A stretch of 64,000 nt of DNA from Owenia fusiformis (GCA_903813345.2 CAIIXF020000005.1:21889375-21953374); one strand, 5' to 3'; shown: positions 1 to 11,010, counted from the stretch's first letter. Program-made: numbers and translations. The notes: generated from the letters alone by a model not told the origin.

Positions 1-273
1 TTACACATATTAACAATCGATTATCTATAAAAATTCTGCACCAGTTTTGAGATATTGGACCTCAAAAACTGAAAAAGGTCTAATGTTGAAATTTTTCAAG
101 GTCAAATTTCACATTGCTTCAAATTGACCAAACTTTTTTTTAAAAATCATCTACAAGATGCCTGGAGTTCATATACGACCTTGTTTTTAAGATTTGATCT
201 TTGGCTGACCTTTAAATGTTCAAAAAAGCCTACGGGGCCTCCGTAAGATTGCTTGCAATCTTATACATCTAGT
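1..273 (+). mobile_element. 3' end of a Helentron/HINE-like (Helitron-related) element
   Basis: This is the tail of a repeat that recurs at 34860-34897, 39030-39066 and 40600-40880. The shared features are GGTCA-rich text, then a GGGGCCTCC block, a perfect stem-loop AAGATTGCTTGCAATCTT, and a CTAG followed by TT. A subterminal stem-loop ending in CTRR with insertion next to T is the known 3' signature of Helitron-like elements. The upstream part lies outside the window. No coding sequence is visible. The family is confident because there are four copies; the Helentron class is an inference from termini only. Confidence 0.65.
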
Positions 274-600
274 TATTATTATATCTTGGTTACTGCCATA
301 TTTGGCGAGCAATACCTCATTGGTATATTCCGTATGTTAAGTATTTTACACTCGAAGATAGAGCCAGAAACCCCTCCTTGGAGGAGCCCTGTTTTCTTTT
401 ACGTGCACAGGTACACAGACATACAGGTATACACCACAGCCTTTTTATACGAGTCGGGAACCACTCAGTCAAACACCCAGAATTACATAACGCACAAACA
501 AACTTGTCTGAACCAGGAATCGAACCCGGGGCCAAGCGATATTGGTAACCTTGACTCTCTCTGCCACTGAGCCATAGCGGGTGGACTAGCCATAGCAGGT
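274..600 (-). mobile_element. tRNA-derived SINE
   Basis: Read on the minus strand, this has a tRNA-like head with an internal RNA polymerase III promoter: A box TGGCTCAGTGG (564-574) and B box GGTTCGATTCC (516-526). A tRNA-unrelated body follows, with a GTGCACG-AAAAGA segment, and it ends in a short ATAATA-type tail near 275. The tail abuts the Helitron-like end. The head lies about 40 bp downstream of the splice donor of the dehydratase exon at 641-789, so the SINE sits in the next intron in the same orientation as the gene. Which tRNA it came from was not determined. Confidence 0.75.
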
Positions 601-640
601 GTAGCTAGCTTATGGATGGGGATTTGGGACAACTTATTAC

Positions 641-789
641 CTCCTTCTGGTTCAACCCCATACACTCTTGTGTTTCGACAGCCTGACAGTTTGATAGCAG
701 CAGCTATTCCAGCCACTAAACCTCCACCCCCACAGCAAACTAAGACCACATCTGGGTTCGGACAATCTTCAATGATCTCAAAACCAGCA
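641..789 (-). CDS. Serine racemase / threonine dehydratase family protein, glycine-loop exon
   Basis: An internal exon of 149 bp with acceptor TTTTGCAG before 789 and donor GAG|GTAATA after 641. It begins by completing a Ser codon (AG|T) begun by the exon at 15737-15867 and ends in phase 1. The translation runs from AGFEIIED to RVYGVEPEG. It contains CCGGGGLVAG, the glycine-rich loop that holds the PLP phosphate in fold-type II enzymes, and the VYGVEPEG strand that follows it in serine racemase and threonine dehydratase. There are no stops or frameshifts. The C-terminal exon(s) must lie beyond position 1. Fold and family are clear; whether the enzyme racemises or deaminates, and its substrate, cannot be told from this part. 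Confidence 0.85.
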
Positions 790-879
790 CTGCAAAACAT
801 AATGTTCTGTATTATCTTTTCTTCATATTTGCAGGCTTGATAAACGCCCATTCTGTTGGATAAAACTATTCACAAATGT

Positions 880-1013
880 ACATCTTCCAAATATTAAGAA
901 AATCTACAAGTATTCAAGCTATCTTTTGGACAGACGGACTGACTGATGGACTGACTGATGGATGGACGGAGGGCTTCAGTATATCCCTAACAAACTTTTG
1001 TTTGTCGGGAAAA
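880..1013 (+). repeat. 3' end of a pearl-like element: (ACTG/ATGG) microsatellite plus hairpin
   Basis: A degenerate GACGGACTGACTGATGGACTG stretch is followed by TATATCCC and a hairpin, ACAAAC-TTT-TGTTTGT, closed by CCC/GGG. This layout of tetranucleotide tract plus terminal hairpin is the same as at 14160-14217, 54360-54471 and 60770-60842. It is a truncated tail with no clear core repeat upstream. Confidence 0.5.
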
Positions 1014-1541
1014 CAAGGGTTCAACATGGCTGTAACAGTGTAGCAAGGTTATAGCTGGGAGGAATATCTTATCATGATAATTCCAGCAAACATATGGGGA
1101 TGGGGTGCGTTGGACATTGAACTCTTTAGATGTTAGAGACCTTATTATATACCATATACTGACACCTTGTTGAAGTGTGTCCAACTTTTTTACACATACA
1201 TGTAACAATTAACAACAGGTCAGATTAAAATTATCATTTCACCAATTTCACATGCAAATGAGCTAATTTACACCTAAGTTTACACTTAGTTTACACTTTA
1301 GTATACATCCAATTTACATCAAGAACACACTCTGATTGGTCAGTTAGTTCACATACATACAGTAGTTCACCCAATCCTTAATTGGCGAAATGCTAACTGC
1401 TTATTGCAGGGGGAGAGAATGCAAAGATATTCTTAATTTTGAAGCACTGTGATCAGAGAATATTATTTATGAAGATACAGGGGGTCCAAGGCGTGACAAA
1501 GTGCAAAAAATTGCAAAAACAAAAAATCCTATGTTGTCTGT
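1014..1541. other. No gene recognised
   Basis: AT-rich intronic DNA. The only structure seen is a run of TTTACACTTAG-like phrases at about 1265-1310. No exon with splice sites was found. Confidence 0.5.
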
Positions 1542-1680
1542 GTCTATGTCAATAATCTGCAAAAGGCTAATAAGCCCATATAAAGCAGATATATAATTAA
1601 ACAGTGATAGAATTTGAATATAATATAATTTTAAACCTTAACATTTAAAAATAGATCTATGGTTTGCAACTCATTTTAAA
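1542..1680 (-). mobile_element. 5'-truncated CR1-type LINE copy (3' UTR only)
   Basis: The reverse complement matches the 3' UTR of the intact LINE at 50043-50181 almost base for base, including AACCATAGATCTATTTTT and the final GATTATTGACATAGAC. Both copies stop at the same GACATAGAC, so this is the true 3' end of the family. Only the last ~140 bp survive, the usual result of incomplete target-primed reverse transcription. Confidence 0.85.
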
Positions 1681-1853
1681 ATTGAAAGGAACCTTCCCGG
1701 TTGGCCCCTGTACCCCCCTAGGAAGTCCCTTTATGTTGAAATACCCTGGGGCAACTGTCTACGTCATAGTTGCGCATGCGCACCATCCATTTTTCACTAG
1801 GTGAAATGCTTATTTTAAAGCTGATAAGCAGGGTGGCAAGGGAGGGCTTTTGA

Positions 1854-3009
1854 TGTAATGACATAATAGAGAGATTTCGCACATACCTAAAATACAACTT
1901 ATAACGTATACTTATACTTATAAGAAAACGTACAAGGTGTTTCATAATGTGGACTTTTCGTCAGGAAAGATCTTCTCGGACTGTAATAAATAAAGGTCAA
2001 AAGGATGCCATTTGTACTTTCTTGAATTGTAGCATGTTTAGTTGATCCAAATGTGTTTGTCTAGAATAAAATAGACTCATATATAGTACATACATATAGA
2101 CCCATCTCTTCTCAAATTGACTTTTTGGAGATGCTCGTTATGAAACACCCTGTATGTCATTTGTTGAGCTACTGAATGGGTCGTTCCCAGAAATTGCTAG
2201 AACCTACTGGTTTGATTGGTGTTTCAAATTGATGGTTAAAGGGTGACGCATATCGTTTAGCAAATCGAACGCTCGTTTCTGGTGTTGCTCACCGTTTAGT
2301 ATAAAAGGCCCGATCCCGGAATAATACTCAAGGGTTCAGAGGTTCGAGGTCGTTGTGTCAACACCTCTAACTGTTATATAGCATAAGTATATTATAGATC
2401 GTCACACATTTATAAAATGGTGATTTTTATTTTGACAAATCAATTCCACATTTATGGGTGAAGTTTCAGGATCTTCTATTTGTGTATAATAAGGAAAAAT
2501 TGGCATCTAAATTTCCCCATAACGTAATAGCACACAGCTTGGAATATGAAATATCCTACAAATGAAACAAAGCAAGACAAACCGGTTTCTAATACAAGGA
2601 TTTATATTGGCTGTTGTTCATGTAATGACTCACTTTAAAGGATCATGACTCACTTTAAAGGATCGTGTTTATAATACACTACAACTACTAAGACAGGGAA
2701 GCAAGCATTTAATTAAAATGTGCATAATCTACACGTGCAGATGACTGTGCATTCACAGTCTCTGGTTGATGGAGCTTTTCTATATCGGGAATAGTTATGT
2801 TCCATGAAGTACAATTTAAGATTGATTTTAGTAAATATAATAGTTCGACATGACCCTTTAAACTATACCTATACGTATAAGTTGAATTTTCACTTATGTG
2901 CGAAATCTCTCTAATAGGTAAGTATTATTAACTTATAAAAACCAAAATTACATAAAATTTGGGGATTTTACTACGTAAATTAATATCACTTACCAATTAT
3001 GTCATTACA
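1854..3009. mobile_element. Non-autonomous DNA transposon with inverted ends
   Basis: The 14-bp termini TGTAATGACATAAT (1854-1867) and ATTATGTCATTACA (2996-3009) are exact inverted copies. Further in, AGAGAGATTTCGCACAT at about 1868-1884 is mirrored by ATGTGCGAAATCTCTC at about 2896-2912, and an ACTTATA-rich block is also mirrored. No transposase is visible. A smaller MITE is nested inside at 1934-2155, and a 21-bp direct duplication containing TGACTCA occurs at 2624-2666. Confidence 0.6.
1934..2155. mobile_element. Short mariner-type MITE
   Basis: The ends are CAAGGTGTTTCATAA and TTATGAAACACCCTG, each flanked by TA, as expected for Tc1/mariner TA target duplication. About 220 bp, no coding capacity. 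It sits within the larger inverted-end element at 1854-3009. Confidence 0.65.
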
Positions 3010-3337
3010 ATATGCTGAATCCCACCAGAGCAGGTGGAGGGATATTAGCTTAGAAAATATAAAATACTCTATAAACAGCATTAACTGACTGGAATTCGTA
3101 CTTGAATCACTATCCTTACCATTACCATAGGATATTAAGTTAAACAATTTTCCAAGGCAAAACTAAAAGTAACAAGTGAAAATAATTTATCCAAGCACAC
3201 TCCTTTGTTATTCATATCTTAATTATTGATAACAAATAATTGGAGATGAATAACAAATAAAACACACTGTGAACAATATCACACCCTTGAACAGAAGATA
3301 AAGAAGTGTTATTACAGGAAAGTTATTATATTATAGT

Positions 3338-4213
3338 AATTCTCCCTTTCGCGATTCGCTCTTTGAATCAGAACGTTCGCAAATATGTACTGAAAAAGCA
3401 CTCAAAAAGGACAAAATTTGATTGGTTTATATTTTCTCACTATGCATTTCGTGTAGCAATTTGCGTGACCCGAAAGTTCTAAATCAAACTAATTACGCAA
3501 TTTTGTTTTACACCCGCACGCTAAATAAAAGAATGACAACATCGGAAGTATTCTTCTTTGTCATTGCTTTAATAGTCTGTATACCAAGTTTAATCAATTA
3601 AAGATTGTACAATGAACAACAAAATTCGGAAACGAGTACTATAGATTTGCTTTCGGACCACTAAACAGAGTGACCTAGATAATAGCGACGCTTCTTCTTT
3701 GGTCTACTGCTCAGTTATTTGTTGGTTTTCAACGTAACTCTATGATGTAATTTGATGATGAATACTTGTATTCCGTTGTTGCATCGATGATGCAGTTTGT
3801 AGTGAGGTAAGATTGGCATGAAAGTATTGAAAGTCGAATGGAATTGTTTTTTCCAATATGGCGACTAGTCAACTGATCATGTGACCTTCTCTTCCGGAAT
3901 ATTTTCTCACTTTTCAATCATCGTTTTTCACCACGCTATGAATCAATACAATGAAAAAATAGCTGTTATATGAAGATTAATAAAAGATCAATCGTTTCTA
4001 ATAATTTTTTCTGTACCCTCGTACGGGAATATGAACGAATAGATCGTTTGAAAAATAGGTGTTAAAATCCCCATGTTAAACCTATGAGGGAAAACAAGGA
4101 AGTATAAATTTGTTCCTCCTCGAACTGCATCATGGGAAATATTTTGACCTTATAAGGAAAGATTTTCGCGTCTCCTCTTTTGAAGAGGGAACAGCGATTT
4201 CGAGAATTGTGTT
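3338..4213 (+). mobile_element. ~880-bp repeat unit, copy 1
   Basis: This matches 12437-13316 over its whole length with only scattered differences. Both copies begin AATTCTCCCTTTCGCGATTC and end GATTTCGAGAATT. The ends are imperfect inverted repeats (AATTCTC with TCGC and CTCTT at matching spacing), so it is probably a non-autonomous DNA transposon. Its right ~310 bp are also present, inverted, at 9350-9654. No coding sequence was recognised. Confidence 0.65.
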
Positions 4214-4228
4214 GAAAAATGTGGGGTC

Positions 4229-4276
4229 AACCCAGTTGTCCGAAACCCAGTTGTCCGAAACCCAGTTCTCCGAAAA
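4229..4276 (+). repeat. Short tandem ACCCAGTTGTCCGAA repeat
   Basis: Three 14-15-bp units of ACCCAGTTSTCCGAA. The same motif recurs at 5905-5995, 7585-7675 and 9232-9330, in mirrored orientation between the arms of the foldback structure. Confidence 0.75.
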
Positions 4277-5232
4277 TTAGGGGATCTTTTCTAAAAAATA
4301 CAATTTCTTAAAACGAATCTTGTCGCAACCTCTGCGAATCACAACAGCATAACATTTGAATCACGTTGACATCATTGCAAAATTAGGCTAAATATGCTAA
4401 GTCAAGACGTTAATTATCTAATGTTTAGCCCACGAAAATTCATGGGTAACTTGAGAACTACAAAATACAACCAAATACTTTTCGAACGTACAATCATAGC
4501 ACTATTTCTCACCTAACGTCTTCATGTTTTAGGAACATATTTTAAACGCATGATAGCCAAATATATCAAGATACTATATCTGCCTAAATGAAGTTATCTA
4601 GTGTTGACAAAGTTTTGAAACATATTTTATCCAGATCCATCAGAAATTAACTTATCCAATAAATAACTTTACTAGTTCTAGTATCTTGCATGACTCGTTC
4701 ATAAGAATTTTTTAATTCTACCTCGTTCCCAATATGTCCTAAGACAGACAAGAAATTGAAGTCACACCCGTTTGTTTTATACGTATACGCAGTTTCTCTG
4801 ATTATTGTCAAACAAATACATTTCAGTAGAAGAACATAAAAAACAAATGCCTGAAACGAATGCCGAAAAATAAATCCCAAGTGATTAAGTTTAGAATGTT
4901 TTGTTCTCATTTACGATTTGATAAGAGACCGAGACTAAAAAATTAAATGCGAGGAAATTTTGACAACGTAATATGTATACTGTTTTATTCTTAGAGTTCT
5001 ATGCGATAACTTATTTTATCTGTTTCAAAATGTTTCATTTTATTTTGCCTATATAAAAGAGAAGAAGATAAGATAAACTGTTCCGTAATATTTATTGTGT
5101 TTTAATAACCTTTTTTAGAATCACAATGTAAAATAAATCTCCCATTCCTGCCATTCTGGTAACGCCATGCAATGGATGCAATTCAAAGTGAGAGAGAGAT
5201 CTATGAACATCAGGATGCGTCCATGCCATTAA

Positions 5233-5823
5233 CAGGCCTGTCAACTTGGGAACACCTAACATGAGTGACTTGGAAATGTTGAACACCTCCCCTCAAAATG
5301 TGGACACCTTGGTCCAAATTTGAACACCTTGATCCAAATTTTGAACACCTTGGTTTAAATTTTATTACATCTTGCCAAATTTTGAACACCTCAAATTTTT
5401 CGCGCTCCCATTTTCCCAAATGGCCACCTTAACATTTACCCAGAATGCCAAAAAACTAATCAGTTCTAAACTTTCATAGGTAGAAACATCCCTGAGAATT
5501 TCAAATGAATCACTCAAACAGTTTGCCTGGAAACCTGTAGGCGGGGGTAGGTACGAAACATTTTGAACGGAATGCGTGACATATACGTAATTCGCGTGAA
5601 AAGTCCGAACGAAATGCGTACATTTTTTTCCGCCGTTCGTATTTTTGCTGTGTAGACGATCTTTTTTAGAAATTTTTCTACAGAAATATTTTTGCTTGAC
5701 AATTACCAGGTAAAATGCGTATTTGCGTGACATTTTCTGTCACGCAAAAATAACTGGCGTGACTTCAAATTCTTCAGCAAATGCGTGACAAATACGCAAA
5801 TTGCGGGACAGTTGACAGGCCTG
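5233..5823 (+). mobile_element. CAGGCCTG-ended MITE, copy 1, with target duplication
   Basis: The termini are CAGGCCTGTCAACT and AGTTGACAGGCCTG, flanked by the 6-bp duplication CATTAA (5227-5232 and 5824-5829). The other arm of the foldback (around 7745-7765) preserves the uninterrupted target, proving insertion. The body has TGAACACCTTG-type short repeats and a GCGTGACA-rich half. Unlike copies 2 and 3 it has about 130 bp of the nearby 163-bp satellite (5412-5540) where the others have a homopolymer tract. Confidence 0.9.
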
Positions 5824-5904
5824 CATTAATTTGGCCAAATACATGGCATGAAACTGACGTAAGCTTAAGTACGTTCCCCCTTTCTCTGGTAAATTATGAC
5901 TATA

Positions 5905-5995
5905 TTTTTCGGACAACTGGGTTTCGGAGAATTGGGTTTCGGACAACTGGGTTTCAGAGAACTGGGTTTCGGACAACTGGGTTTCGGAGAACTGG
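5905..5995 (-). repeat. Tandem ACCCAGTTGTCCGAA repeat
   Basis: About six units of the 14-15-bp motif, alternating GTTGTCC and GTTCTCC. They are inverted relative to the matching array at 7585-7675. Confidence 0.8.
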
Positions 5996-6239
5996 GGTGT
6001 ACCCGAAAAATGTACTACGTAATTTTGCACACATCAGGGATAACTGGTAGGGGGATTTCAACCTATGCTTGGATCAGGGATATGGGAATTTTAAGTATAT
6101 TGATGTATAAATGGTGTCCAAATGCAAAATAGAGGTTGTAGATACTTTGTAGCTGCTGGAAGAGGCGCTAGAACGAACTCAGCTATTCGATGACGTCATA
6201 ACCATGATAGTGAGTTCGAGACGTGTGAGCTCCTTGTGT

Positions 6240-7290
6240 TTATTCATTCATAGGTAGAAACATCCCTAAAAATTCGAAATGAATCCATCAAACGGTTTGG
6301 CTGGAAACCTGTAGACAAGCCTTCACAGACAAGATTTTAGGATGGAAAATCCAAAATGGCTGTCTAAACATTTATCCAGAATGTCAAAAACCTAATCAGT
6401 TCTAAAGTTTCAGAGGTAGAAACATCCCTGAGAATTTCAAACAAATGAATCCCTCAAACGGTTTGGCTGGAAACCTGTAGACAAGCCTTGACAGACAAGA
6501 TTTTGGGACGGAAAATCCCAAATGGCCACCTTAACATTTACCCAGAATGCCAAAAAACTAATCAGTTCTAAACTTTCATAGGTAGAAACATCCCTGAGAA
6601 TTTCAAATGAATCACTCAAACAGTTTGCCTGGAAACCTGTAGACAAGCCTTGACAGACAAGATTTTAGGACGGAAAATCCAAAATGGCTGCCTTAACATT
6701 TACCCAGAATGCCAAAAAACTAATCAGTTCTAAACTTTCATAGGTAGAAACATCCCTGAGAATTTCATATGAATCCTTCAAACGGTTTGGCTGGAAACCT
6801 GTAGACAAGCCTTGACAGACAAGATTTTAGGACGGAAATCCAAATTGGTCACTTTAACATTTACCCAGAATGCCAAAAAACGAATCAGTTCTAAACTTTC
6901 ATAGGTAGAAATATCCCTGAGAATTTCAAATGAATCCCTCAAACGGTTTGGCTGGAAACCTATAGACAAGCCTTGACAAGATTTTAGGACGGAAAATCCA
7001 AAATGGCCGCCTTAACATTTACCCAGAATACTGAAAAACTAATCAGTTCTAAACTTTCATAGGTAGAAACATCTCTGAGAATTTCAAATGAATCCCTCAA
7101 ACGGTTTGGCTAGAAACCTGTAGACAAGCCTAATTGACTGACAAGATTTTAGGACGGAAAATCCCAAATGGCCGCCTTAACATTTACCCAGAATGCCAAA
7201 AAACTAATCAGTTCTAAACTTTCATAGGTAGAAACATCCCTGAGAATTTCAAATGAATCCCTCAAACGGTTTGGCTGGAAACCTGTAGAC
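6240..7290. repeat. ~163-bp satellite array A, about 6.5 units
   Basis: The phrase AGGTAGAAACATCCCTGAG recurs at about 6250, 6415, 6580, 6740, 6902, 7062 and 7228, a period of roughly 160-166 bp. Units also share ACAAGATTTTAGGACGG and TTAACATTTACCCAGAATG. The array fills the loop of the foldback structure. A diverged array of the same family lies at 55380-56405. Short open frames here are repeat artefacts. Confidence 0.9.
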
Positions 7291-8064
7291 AAGATTATTC
7301 GGGACGCCCTACCCACCCAGAAAACTGATTACAATATAGTACCTTAGGATGCGATAAAAACTTTCCACCTTTTATTGGTAGAATAGTGAACTATAAGACT
7401 TCTAAACTTACTTAAACAGTTTTGTTCGCAGCAATGAAGTGGTTGCCTTCGAAGTCTTTCAAAGACACTTCCTTTATGTAAAATGAATATACTTAAAATT
7501 CCCATATCCCTGATCCAAGCATAGGTTGAAATCCCCCTACCAGTTATCCCTGATGTGTGCAAAATTAGTACATTTTTCGGGTACACCCCAGTTCTCCGAA
7601 ACCCAGTTGTCTGAAACCCAGTTCTCCGAAACCCAGTTGTCCGAAACCCAATTCTCCGAAACCCAGTTGTTCGAAAAATATAGTCATAATTTACCAGAGA
7701 AAGGGGGAACGTACTTAAGCTTACGTCAGTTTCATGCCATGTATTTGGCCAAATTAATGGCATGGACGCATCCTGATGTTCATAGATCTCTCTCTCACTT
7801 TGAATTGCATCCATTGCATGGCGTTACCAGAATGGCAGGAACGGGAGATTTATTTTACATTGTGATTCTAAAAAAGGTTATTAAAACACAATAAATATTA
7901 CGGAACAGTTTATCTTATCTTCTTCAATCTCTTTTATATAGGCAAAATAAAATGAAACATTTTGAAACAGATAAAATAAGTTATCGCATAGAACTCTAAG
8001 AATAAAACAGTATACATATTACGTTGTCAAAATTTCCTCGCATTTAATTTCTTAGTCTCGGTCT

Positions 8065-8268
8065 CAGGCCTGTCAACTTGGGAACACCTAACATGAGTGA
8101 CTTGGAAATGTTGAACACCTCCCCTCAAAATGTGGACACCTTGGTCCAAATCTGAACACCTTGATCCAAATTTTGAACACCTTGGTTTACATTTTATTAC
8201 ATCTTGCCAAATTTTGAACACCTCAAATTTTTCGCGTTCGCTACGCTCGCGTTTCAAACATCCATCAA

Positions 8269-8302
<34 letters not shown>

Positions 8303-8577
8303 AGGTACGAAAAATTTCTAACGGAATGCGTGACATATACGTAATTCGCGGGAAAAGTCCGAACGAAATACGTACATTTTTTTCCGCCGTTCGTATTTTT
8401 GCTGTGTAGACGATCTTTTTTAGACATTTTTCTACAGAAATATTTTTGCTTGACAATTACCAGGTAAAATGCGTATTTGCGTGACATTTTCTGTCACGCA
8501 AAAATAACTGGCGTGACTTCAAATTCTTCAGCAAATGCGTGACAAATACGCAAATTGCGGGACAGTTGACAGGCCTG
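8065..8577 (+). mobile_element. CAGGCCTG-ended MITE, copy 2
   Basis: 513 bp with the same termini as copy 1, flanked by the 6-bp duplication CGGTCT (8059-8064 and 8578-8583). The left arm at about 4925-4940 preserves the empty site. It contains a run of 32 G at 8270-8301, where copy 3 has 23 C on the opposite strand. Confidence 0.92.
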
Positions 8578-9987
8578 CGGTCTCTTATCAAATCGTAAAT
8601 GAGAACTAAACATTCTAAACTTAATCACTTGGGATTTATTTTTCGTCATTCGTTTCAGGCATTTGTTTTTTATGTTCTTCTCCTGAAATGTATTTGTTTG
8701 ACAATAATCAGAGAAACTGCGTATACGTATAAAACAAACGGGTGTGACTTCAATTTCTTGTCTGTCTGAGGACGTATTGGGAACGAGGTAGAATTAAAAA
8801 ATTCTTATGAACGAGTCATGCAAGATACTAGAACTAGTAAAGTTATTTATTGGATAAGTTAATTTCTGATGGATCTGGATAAAATATGTTTCAAAACTTT
8901 GTCAACACTAGATAACTTCATTTAGGCAGATATAGTATCTTGATATATTTGGCTATCATGCGTTTAAAATATTCCTAAAACATGAAGACGTTAGGTGAGA
9001 AATAGTGCTATGATTATACGTTCGAAAAGTATTTGGTTGTATTTTGTAGTTCTCAAGTTACCCATGAATTTTCGTGGGCTAAACATTAGATAATTAACGT
9101 CTTGACTTAGCATATTTAGCCTAATTTTGCAATGATGTCAACGTGATTCAAATGTTATGCTGTCGTGATTCGCAGAGGTTGCGACAAGATTCGTTTTAAG
9201 AAATTGTATTTTTTAGATAAGATCCCCTAATTTTCGGAGAACTGGGTTTCGGACAACTGGGTTTTGGAAAACTGGGTTTTGGAGAATTGGGTTTCGGACA
9301 ACTGGGTTTCGGACAACTGGGTTGACCCCACATTTTTCAACACAATTCTCGAAATCGCTGTTCCCTCTTCAAAAGAGGAGACGCGAAAATCTTTCCTTAT
9401 AAGGTCAAAATATTTCCCATGATGCAGTTCGAGGAGGAACAAATTTATACTTCCTTGTTTTCCCTCATAGGTTTAACATGGGGATTTTAACACCTATTTT
9501 TCAAACAATATATTCGTTCATATTCCCGTACGAGGGTACAGAAAAAATTATTAGAAACGATTGATCTTTTATTAATCTTCATATAACAGCTATTTTTTTC
9601 ATTGTATTGATTCATAGCGTGGTGAAAACGATGATTGAAAAGTGAGAAAATATTCGCATCACAGGTTTTTCCAATGAGGGACCTATTAAATGTATTACTG
9701 TGCTATTTGTAATAGATGTTCTTGTTTCTTGCTCTTTAGGGAAAAGTAGTATTTTTTCTAATGTGCAGCATTATGTGTGATAAATATGTAAAAATAACCC
9801 ATAACATTGGTGAAGCCAGTTGGGTGATATCACCCACCTACAAAATAAAGAATTATTCTGCAAAGGATTGGTATCGATTTGGTTAACTTATTGAAAGCAG
9901 TCATCAAAAAATTCTGAAAATTTACACATCGTCAATTTAATGGTCATCTTTTAAATGGTAACAATATGATTTGAAAAAAATAAAGGC

Positions 9988-10492
9988 TTTGTATAAAAAA
10001 CCTCATACCCACCTACCCACCTACATGGGACATATTATATATTATATAATAATACAGTCATTAAAGGGTTTAATTTTAAAGATTTTTAAATCTCAAAATA
10101 GCGCTAATTATTAACATTTTTACAATTCCGGCTTTATTTTATGACTAGACGGATGACAGATCCATAAATAAAGTCACATGGGTGCATTGTAATGTGTAAT
10201 GACCCGAGGGCGCCCCAAGGGAATAACTAACTAACAACCGTGAACATAGGTCCAACAAGCAAGGTAAAGAAATTGAAAGAAAGTGTGCTAAATTCGATGA
10301 CCCAAGTGGGAATCGAACCCAGCTGGGTTGTAGTAGCAACTTGCTATCAAGGGTCGTTACAAATGCATCTATAAATCATAATAAACTAAGATTTTATAAA
10401 CTAAGATCTTTAAAATTGAACCCTTCAAAGACTGTATCATGTCCAACGTTCGTGGGTAGGTGGGTATGAGGTAGGAGTTTTTTATACAAAAC
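9988..10492. mobile_element. Nested MITE with CTCATACCCACCTACCCAC ends
   Basis: TTTGTATAAAAAAC then CTCATACCCACCTACCCAC at the left (about 9993-10024) is mirrored by GTGGGTAGGTGGGTATGAG and GTTTTTTATACAAA at the right (about 10452-10490). Two sister copies of the host MITE lack this segment. A tRNA-SINE is nested inside, making the nest three deep. Confidence 0.75.
10140..10350 (-). mobile_element. tRNA-derived SINE (second family)
   Basis: Read on the minus strand, a tRNA-like head with B box GGTTCGATTCC (10309-10319) and a possible acceptor stem pair GACCC/GGGTC is followed by a GGGGCGCCCTCGGGTCATTA body. It lies inside the nested MITE. The body differs from the SINE at 274-600. No convincing A box was found. 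Confidence 0.5.
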
Positions 10493-11010
10493 CAAAAATA
10501 TATACTTTTCTCTTTATTGATTTAGAAAACACATCAGACACTTCTTTTGTTCTTTGCATCATATGTTCGGAATGAAATGAACCAAACCTGATTGGAACAA
10601 AATGACATAAACACAACGTGTTTAATATTGTAATTGTACAAAGGAAAGTTTGGTTGATTTAAAAAAAATTATTGAAATAAAAGGTTTATCTAAATGTGAT
10701 GAACAAAATTTCCTTTGTATAACTATAATATTGAGAGGTCTAAGAAAATGTTGTAAATGTTATTTTGTTCCAACAAGGTCCAGAAAGATATTTTATTTCA
10801 TTCTCAAGAGTTGGTAGAAAGAAACAAAAAAAGGTTCCACTAAAAAACATAAAAACAGTTATATAAAATATATAAATAATTCTTGCATTAAATTGTTGTC
10901 AATCAGTCAACATTACATTAAGAACTGTTTTTACAGAATGTTTTCAATAATTGGTTTAAGAGAAAACTATTGTTGAATTCAATTCACCATATCGATACCA
11001 ATCCTTTGTT

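Larger units (their letters stand above)
3898..9654. mobile_element. Large inverted-repeat (foldback) structure
   Basis: The left arm (3898-6101) is the reverse complement of the right arm (7486-9654). Identity is high throughout, for example around TTCGAGGAGGAACAAATT, the GTCCGAAACCCAGTT repeats, and the GCATGGACGCATCCTGATG segment. Each arm carries a separate later MITE insertion at a different place (5233-5823 and 8065-8577). Without these the arms are about 1.6 kb. The loop (6102-7485) is mostly a ~163-bp satellite. No transposase is visible, so this may be a composite element or a segmental inverted duplication. Confidence 0.75.
9864..11010. mobile_element. CAAAGGATTGGTATCGAT-ended MITE, copy A
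   Basis: The ends CAAAGGATTGGTATCGAT and ATCGATACCAATCCTTTG are inverted. The body matches 43343-44060 and 45522-46110, sharing for example CAATTTAATGGTCATC and GAAAACACATC. It is interrupted at about 9988-10492 by a second MITE that is absent from the other copies. Confidence 0.75.

Noticed and set aside
253-570. Open frames across 253-851 suggesting a longer protein fused to the dehydratase exon
   Set aside because: The extension past 641 reads through a consensus splice donor into intron and then a tRNA-SINE; only 641-789 has family similarity.
5740-6132. Open frames encoding SETQLSETQF / LGFGELGFGQ repeat peptides
   Set aside because: They are the ACCCAGTTGTCCGAA repeat read in different frames, and the same occurs in the opposite arm; no start context or domain.
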